Positions 59,177 through 64,000 of a stretch of 64,000 nucleotides of DNA are shown here, in pieces. Source of the stretch: Micromonospora sp. WMMD980 (GTDB lineage: Bacteria; Actinomycetota; Actinomycetes; Mycobacteriales; Micromonosporaceae); NCBI RefSeq assembly GCF_029626035.1, contig NZ_JARUBE010000003.1, forward strand, positions 1,426,001-1,490,000. Direction: 5' to 3'. The notes under the pieces are model-generated. The model was not told the origin of the DNA. It searched no databases and saw only the letters and a list, made by a program, of their open reading frames with translations. Every line of letters begins with the position of its first letter. The stretch's first letter is position 1. The position numbers and the translations under genes are program-made.

Positions 59177-60097
59177 ATGATCGAAGCCCACGAGCTGAGT
59201 AAGCGCTACGGCGACAGGCTTGCCGTCGACGCCCTGACCTTCACCGTCCGACCCGGCGTGGTGACCGGCTTCCTCGGTCCCAACGGCGCCGGCAAGTCCA
59301 CCACCATGCGGATGATCCTCGGCCTGGACGCGCCGACGTCCGGGAGCGTCCGGGTCGACGGCCGCCGTTACGCCGAGCATCGAGACCCGCTGCGTCAGGT
59401 CGGCGCGCTGCTGGAGGCCAGGGCCGTGCACACCGGTCGGTCCGCCCGCAACCACCTGCTCGCCGTGGCCGCGACCCACGGCATCGGCCGCCGCCGCGTC
59501 GACGAGGTGATCGACCTGGTCGGCCTGCGGGAGGTGGCCGGGCGCCGGGCCGGCGGGTTCTCCCTCGGCATGGGCCAGCGCCTGGGCATCGCCGCCGCGC
59601 TGCTCGGCGACCCGGCGGTGGTGATGCTCGACGAGCCGGTCAACGGCCTCGACCCGGACGGCATCCGGTGGATCCGTGGCCTGCTCAAGGGCTTGGCCGC
59701 CGAGGGCCGCACGGTCTTCGTCTCCTCGCACCTGATGAGCGAGACGGCGCAGACCGCCGAGCACCTCATCGTGGTCGGCCGGGGCCGGCTGATCGCCGAC
59801 GTGCCGCTCGCCGAGTTCACCCGCCGCGCCTCCCGGCACACCGTGCGGGTGCGCTCACCGCAGGCCACCGCGCTGCGCGACCTGTTGGCCGGGCCGGACG
59901 TGACCATCACCGGCGGCGAGCCGGGCGTGCTGGAGGTGGTCGGGCTGCGCGCCGAGACGGTCGGTGACCGGGCCGCCGCCGCCGGCCTCACCCTGCACGA
60001 GCTGACCGCCACCGAGGCGTCCCTGGAGGAGGCCTTCATGACCCTGACCCGCGACGCCGTCGAGTACGCCGGCGCCACCGAAGGAGCGGCCCGATGA
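59177..60097 (+). CDS. ABC exporter ATPase subunit (CcmA/DrrA-like)
   Basis: The 306-residue ATPase has Walker A FLGPNGAGKST, signature FSLGMGQRLG (LSGGQ replaced by SLGMG, common in this group), Walker B VMLDEPVNGLDPDG and switch His in SSHLMSE. A C-terminal domain of about 90 residues follows (about 217-306). It pairs with the six-helix permease whose start overlaps its stop (ATGA). Such DrrAB-like pumps export lipids, antibiotics or peptides, and the two-component genes beside them often control them. The substrate is unknown. Confidence 0.94.
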   Translation: MIEAHELSKRYGDRLAVDALTFTVRPGVVTGFLGPNGAGKSTTMRMILGLDAPTSGSVRVDGRRYAEHRDPLRQVGALLEARAVHTGRSARNHLLAVAATHGIGRRRVDEVIDLVGLREVAGRRAGGFSLGMGQRLGIAAALLGDPAVVMLDEPVNGLDPDGIRWIRGLLKGLAAEGRTVFVSSHLMSETAQTAEHLIVVGRGRLIADVPLAEFTRRASRHTVRVRSPQATALRDLLAGPDVTITGGEPGVLEVVGLRAETVGDRAAAAGLTLHELTATEASLEEAFMTLTRDAVEYAGATEGAAR

Positions 60098-60921
60098 CCA
60101 CCGCCACCCCGCCCGCCACCGCCGTCGGACCGGACGCGCGGATCACCGCCCCCCGCGTGGTCCGCGCCGAATGGATCAAGTTCCGCTCGCTGCGCTCGTC
60201 ACTGATCCTGCTGGCCGCCACCGTGGTGGTGTTCGCCGCCCTCGGGCTCGGCTTCTCGGCGTTCCTGGCCGACGCCACGATCGAGCCCGGCACCCCGGCG
60301 CCGCCCGGCGGGCCCTCGTCACTCGACCCGCTCGGCGCCAGCCTCGGCGGCGTCAACCTCGCCCAACTGCTCATCGGCACGCTCGGCGTGCCGCTGACCG
60401 CCGGCGAGTACGCCACCGGCATGATCCGCACCTCGCTGGCCGCGGTGCCCACCCGCTGGCCGGTGCTCGCCGCGAAGGTCACCGTGTTGGCCGGCGCGTC
60501 CCTGGCCGTGCTGGGGCCGGCGGCGCTGCTCACCTTCCTCGGGGGCCAGGCGATCCTGGGCGACGAGGGCATCTCCCTCGGCGACCCCGGCGTGCCGCGC
60601 GCGGTGCTCGGCACGGCCGCCTACCTGGCCGTGGTCGGTGTGCTCGGCGCGGCGCTCGGCTCGCTGCTGCGCACCACCGCGGGCGCGTTGACCAGCGTGG
60701 TCGCGCTGCTGCTGGTCGTGCCCGGGGTGGTGTCGCTGCTGCCGGAGAGCTGGTCGGACCCGATCTCGCCCTATCTGCCGTCGAACGCCGGGCAGGCCGT
60801 CATGAGCGTCGGCACGAACCCCGACCTGCTCTCCCCGGGCGCCGGTGCGGCCGTCCTCGGGGCCTGGCTGCTCGTGTTGCTCGGCGCCGCGCTGTGGCGG
60901 CTGTTGCGCCGGGATGCCTGA
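60094..60921 (+). CDS. ABC-2 type exporter permease subunit
   Basis: The 275-residue membrane protein has about six helices: LRSSLILLAATVVVFAALGL, LAQLLIGTLGVPLTAGEYAT, VLAGASLAVLGPAALLTFLG, YLAVVGVLGAALGSLL, LTSVVALLLVVPGVVSLLPE and AAVLGAWLLVLLGAALWRLL. The N-terminal RVVRAEWIKFRSLRS is the usual coupling segment. It forms a pump with the ATPase encoded just before. It converges on the next two-component operon with only a 30-base gap. Confidence 0.92.
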   Translation: MTTATPPATAVGPDARITAPRVVRAEWIKFRSLRSSLILLAATVVVFAALGLGFSAFLADATIEPGTPAPPGGPSSLDPLGASLGGVNLAQLLIGTLGVPLTAGEYATGMIRTSLAAVPTRWPVLAAKVTVLAGASLAVLGPAALLTFLGGQAILGDEGISLGDPGVPRAVLGTAAYLAVVGVLGAALGSLLRTTAGALTSVVALLLVVPGVVSLLPESWSDPISPYLPSNAGQAVMSVGTNPDLLSPGAGAAVLGAWLLVLLGAALWRLLRRDA

Positions 60922-60951
60922 TCTTGGCCGGCGGCCGGGCCGCGCGACCGG

Positions 60952-61587
60952 TCAGCGGCGGATGACGCCGAGGTCGGTGGCGGCGGCGACCGCCGCGGTC
61001 CGGGAGTCGACGCGCAGCTTGGTGTAGATGCGCGACAGGTGCGACTTGACGGTGCCCTCGGTCAGGTGCAGGCGCCGGCCGATGGCCTGGTTGGACAACC
61101 CGTCCGCGACCAGGCCGAGCACCTCCGTCTCCCGTCGGGTCAGCGCGGTGTCCGGGGTGCGCAGCCGGCTCATCAACCGGCCGGCGACGGCCGGGGCGAG
61201 CGTGGTACGCCCGGCCGCGGCGGTGCGCACGGCGGCGGCCAACTCGTCCGGGGAGGCGTCCTTGAGCAGGTAGCCGGTCGCGCCGGCCTCGATCGCCGGC
61301 AGCGTGTCCGCGTCGGTGTCGTAGGTGGTGACGATCAGCACCCGGGGCGCGTGCGGCCGGGCGGTGATCGCGGCGGTGGCCGCCACCCCGGTCATGCCGG
61401 CGCCGAAGCGGAGATCCATCAGCACCACGTCCACGTCGCCGGCGGCGGCGCGGGTCACCGCGTCCTCGGCGGTGGCGGCCTCCGCCACCACGATCAGGCC
61501 CGGCTCGGTCTCCAGCACGGCGCGCAGCCCGGCCCGGACGACGGGATGGTCGTCGGCGAGCAGCAGCCGGATCGGCGCGCCGGTCAC
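60952..61587 (-). CDS. Two-component response regulator, NarL/LuxR type
   Basis: The 211-residue protein starts at GTG 61587, overlapping the kinase stop (GTGA). The receiver holds phospho-Asp58 (VVLMDLRFG), TTYD and LLKDAS. The LuxR domain reads LTRRETEVLGLVADGLSNQA and LTEGTVKSHLSRIYTKLRVD. It ends convergent to the ABC permease gene. Its target may be the FtsX-like permease gene that begins on the other side of its kinase. Confidence 0.95.
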   Translation of the reverse strand: MTGAPIRLLLADDHPVVRAGLRAVLETEPGLIVVAEAATAEDAVTRAAAGDVDVVLMDLRFGAGMTGVAATAAITARPHAPRVLIVTTYDTDADTLPAIEAGATGYLLKDASPDELAAAVRTAAAGRTTLAPAVAGRLMSRLRTPDTALTRRETEVLGLVADGLSNQAIGRRLHLTEGTVKSHLSRIYTKLRVDSRTAAVAAATDLGVIRR

Positions 61588-62789
61588 GGGTGTCCGCCGG
61601 GCGGGGTGCGGGGGAGCCGGGCCGAGACGGTGGCGCCGTGCCCGGGCGCGGCGGCGACGGCGAGGCGGCCGCCGAGCGCGCGGGTCCGGGCACGCATCGC
61701 CGCGAGGCCGAAGCCGCCGCCGTCGGGGGCCGGTCCGGGCAGCCGCTCGGGGTCGAATCCGGCGCCGTCGTCGGTCACCTCCAGGGTGACCCGGTCGGTG
61801 AGGTAGCCGAGCGTCACCTCGACGGTGCTGGCCCGGGCGTGGCGGACCGTGTTGGCCAGCGCTGCCTGGGCGACCCGCAGCAGCGCCACCTCGGAGGCGG
61901 TGGGCAGCGGTACCGGTGACCCGGTGACCGTGAACCGGGCGGTGAGGCGGTGCCGCGCGCCGGTGGTGGCGCAGAGCCGCGCCAACGCGTCGGCGAGCGT
62001 GGTGTCGTCGAGCGCCGGCGGGGTGAGCGCGGCGACGAAGCGCCGGGCCTCGGCGAGATTGTCGGCGGCGGCCTGCCGGGCCTGCTCGACGTGGCGGGCG
62101 GCGGTGTCCGGCCGGTCCGGCAGCACCCGGCCGGCGGCGCGCAGCAGCAACTGGATGCTGGTCAGGCCCTGTGCCAGCGTGTCGTGGATCTCGGCGGCCA
62201 GGCGCTCGCGTTCCGCCGCCACCCCGGCCTCGTGCTGCGCCCGGGCCAGGTCGGCGCGGGTGGCGGTCAGCTCCTCGATCAGCCGCCGGCGGCGTTCGCT
62301 CTCCTGGTGGAGCGCCTGGTAGCCGCGGACCACGGCCACCGCGACCGCGGCGCCCAGCACCGGCCCGAGCGTGCCGGCCACGCTGACCGCGCCCCGGTGG
62401 GCGGCGAAGGCGACCACCGCCGCCGCGGCGGTCGCCGTGACGGCGACCAGGCCGGCGCGCCGGGGCAGCAGGTGCAGTTGCAGCAGGTAGAGCGGGAACG
62501 CCAGCCACAGCCCGTCGACGGTGAGCGCGGTCAGCGCCAGCCACGAGGCGCCGACCGCCGCCAGCCACCAGCCGGCCACCCGTCGGGAGCGTCGGACGCC
62601 GGGCAGGAACGCGCCGGCCGCGTACGCCGACAGGCCCGCCGCCGCGACGGCGGCGATCAGGGTCGCGTGCGGCTGCCCGGGCGCCACGGCCCGCAGGCCG
62701 GCGAGGGCGAACAGCACGCCCACCAGCAGGTGCAGGCACCAGGCCAGCACGCGGGCGGTGGGAGTCAGGGCGGGAACGGTGGTGGTCAC
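61584..62789 (-). CDS. Sensor histidine kinase, HisKA_3 type
   Basis: The 401-residue protein has about six membrane helices up to residue 155, a coiled linker, phosphoacceptor His202 in AAEIHDTLAQGLTSIQ, and a HATPase domain (AQAALANTVRHARA, VTDDGAGFDPERL, GGGFGLAAMRARTRALGG). The gap 62790-62960 to the divergent FtsX-like gene holds both promoters. HKs of this type regularly sit beside macrolide-type or DevC-like ABC exporters in actinomycetes. Confidence 0.95.
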   Translation of the reverse strand: MTTTVPALTPTARVLAWCLHLLVGVLFALAGLRAVAPGQPHATLIAAVAAAGLSAYAAGAFLPGVRRSRRVAGWWLAAVGASWLALTALTVDGLWLAFPLYLLQLHLLPRRAGLVAVTATAAAAVVAFAAHRGAVSVAGTLGPVLGAAVAVAVVRGYQALHQESERRRRLIEELTATRADLARAQHEAGVAAERERLAAEIHDTLAQGLTSIQLLLRAAGRVLPDRPDTAARHVEQARQAAADNLAEARRFVAALTPPALDDTTLADALARLCATTGARHRLTARFTVTGSPVPLPTASEVALLRVAQAALANTVRHARASTVEVTLGYLTDRVTLEVTDDGAGFDPERLPGPAPDGGGFGLAAMRARTRALGGRLAVAAAPGHGATVSARLPRTPPGGHP

Positions 62790-62960
62790 GACCCGTCCAG
62801 CCTAGAGGAGGCGCAGGTCCGCCGGCCTCTGTCGAAAGGTGTAACCGGGCCGCCGCCGTTCCGCCCGGGAAGTGCCGTCCGGCGCCGGATGCCCGGCCCA
62901 CCGCCCGGGGGCGACCGTGGGAGACGCCCCGTCAGCGTCGTGGAAAGGACCGGTCGACAA

Positions 62961-64000
62961 GTGTTCGTCGCGTGGCGAGATCTGAGGTTCGCCAAGGGGC
63001 GGTTCGCCCTGATGGGAACCGTCATCGTGTTGATCACCCTGCTGGTCGGCCTGTTGTCCGGCCTGACCGCCGGGCTGGGCCGGCAGAACACCTCGGCGAT
63101 CACCGGGCTGCCCGCCGACCGGGTCGCCTTCGGCGGCCCGCAGCCGTCATACGCCGACTCGACGGTCACCCGGGCGCAGTGGCAGCGCTGGGCCGACACT
63201 CCCGGCGTCCGCGCCGCCGAGCCGCTCGGCATCGGCACCACCCGGGTCACCGCCGGTGGCCGCAGCGCCGCCGTCAGCGTGTTCGGCGTACGGGTCGGTT
63301 CCGGCCTCGCCCCCGGCGACCTCGACGACGACACGGCCGTGCTGTCCACCCCGGCCGCCACCGACCTCGGCCTGCGCGCCGGTGACCGCCTCACCGTGGC
63401 CGGCCGGGAGTTGACCGTGGCGGCGGTACGCGGCGACGCCTCCTACAGCCACACCCCGGTGGTGTGGACCAGCCTCGACTCGTGGCGGCGGACCGGCAAC
63501 GCCCACGCGGACACCGCCACCGTGATCGCGCTGCGCACCGGCGCCGGCGTGGACGTGGCGGACGCCGATCGCGCCGCCGGCACCCGCACCGTCCGCACCG
63601 GCGACTCGCTGACCGCGATCGGCTCCTACCGCTCGGAGAACGGCTCGCTCCAGCTCATGCGGGGCTTCCTGTTCGCCATCTCGGCCCTGGTCATCGGTGC
63701 CTTCTTCACGGTGTGGACGATCCAGCGCAGCGGCGACGTGGCGGTCCTGAAGGCGCTCGGCGCCTCCACCGCCGCGCTGCTCACCGACGCGCTCGGGCAG
63801 GCCGGCGTCCTGCTGGTCGGCGGCACCGCGCTCGGCACCGCCCTGGCCGCCGGGCTCGGCGCGCTGGTCTCCGGCTCGGACGTGCCGTTCGTGCTCACGC
63901 CCGCCACCGTCGCCGTTCCGGCCGGGGTGATGATCATGCTCGGCATGCTCGGCGCCGGCCTGTCCGTGCGCCGCATCACCGCCGTCGATCCGCTGACCGC
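62961..64000 (+). CDS. FtsX-like ABC transporter permease, 5' part (runs off the window)
   Basis: The first 346 codons are visible. GTG 62961 follows GGAAAGGA. An N-terminal helix (ALMGTVIVLITLLVGLLSGL) precedes a periplasmic MacB-like domain of about 200 residues (VAFGGPQPSYADSTVTRAQW, VLSTPAATDLGLRAGDRLTV). FtsX core helices follow (LMRGFLFAISALVIGAFFTV, WTIQRSGDVAVLKALGAS, VMIMLGMLGAGLSVRRI). The DevC/MacB-type single permease normally needs an ATPase, probably encoded beyond the right edge. It is likely controlled by the divergent two-component pair. Confidence 0.9.
   Translation, partial: MFVAWRDLRFAKGRFALMGTVIVLITLLVGLLSGLTAGLGRQNTSAITGLPADRVAFGGPQPSYADSTVTRAQWQRWADTPGVRAAEPLGIGTTRVTAGGRSAAVSVFGVRVGSGLAPGDLDDDTAVLSTPAATDLGLRAGDRLTVAGRELTVAAVRGDASYSHTPVVWTSLDSWRRTGNAHADTATVIALRTGAGVDVADADRAAGTRTVRTGDSLTAIGSYRSENGSLQLMRGFLFAISALVIGAFFTVWTIQRSGDVAVLKALGASTAALLTDALGQAGVLLVGGTALGTALAAGLGALVSGSDVPFVLTPATVAVPAGVMIMLGMLGAGLSVRRITAVDPLT

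Overview
This window is GC-rich DNA with strong third-position G/C, frequent GTG starts, ATGA-type gene overlaps and several apparently leaderless promoters (a TAnnnT hexamer 6-7 bases before the start codon). Together with the gene content (XRE/DUF397 pairs, Tat-exported RICIN-tagged glycosidases, a rifamycin phosphotransferase) it suggests a soil actinomycete of the Micromonosporaceae, most likely Micromonospora. The genus is inferred from gene content; no rRNA is present. I see no tRNA, rRNA, CRISPR array, phage or complete insertion sequence.

Layout. 1-3.5 kb: the tail of one gene, two related hypothetical genes (one frameshifted), an XRE/DUF5753 plus DUF397 pair, and a small WPC-motif protein. 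3.5-7.2 kb: a LuxR-type two-component system, a YdhF-like aldo/keto reductase, the scar of a CBM2 protein and an AadA-like nucleotidyltransferase. 7.2-16.7 kb: a GH11 xylanase with conserved xylanase promoter boxes, furA-katG, an AraC regulator, hypothetical genes and a GH13 alpha-amylase with two CBM20 modules. 16.7-25.8 kb: a scar of three broken genes, a STAS protein coupled to a 1384-residue hybrid kinase/phosphatase, a rifamycin phosphotransferase gene preceded by a rifamycin-associated element, and a wrecked GH54 arabinofuranosidase gene.

26-43 kb is an L-arabinose island: araB, araD, a YtfQRT/YjfF-type furanose ABC importer, araA, a secreted GH43, a LacI-family regulator, then on the other strand a GH54 alpha-L-arabinofuranosidase and a GH127 beta-L-arabinofuranosidase. 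At least six lac-type operators resembling TGTTAGCGCTAACA sit at its promoters. This suggests one regulator controls the whole route from arabinan outside the cell to ribulose/xylulose phosphate inside.

43-51 kb looks like a second dedicated uptake system. Two secreted S51 (cyanophycinase-family) peptidases, an RpiR-type regulator, a polar amino-acid ABC importer and an M20 carboxypeptidase-G2-like enzyme are linked by four copies of a GTAAC-N4-GTTAC-type inverted repeat. I propose an extracellular cyanophycin scavenging locus that uses an M20 enzyme in place of the known dipeptidases.

51.7-57 kb holds a diverged beta-carbonic-anhydrase-like gene facing a 1414-residue natural fusion of the DabB and DabA inorganic-carbon pump subunits, which overlaps a small P-II-like gene. 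57-64 kb: two further two-component systems around an ABC exporter, and the start of an FtsX-like permease cut by the window edge. One of these response regulators carries an in-frame 57-bp tandem duplication at its start.
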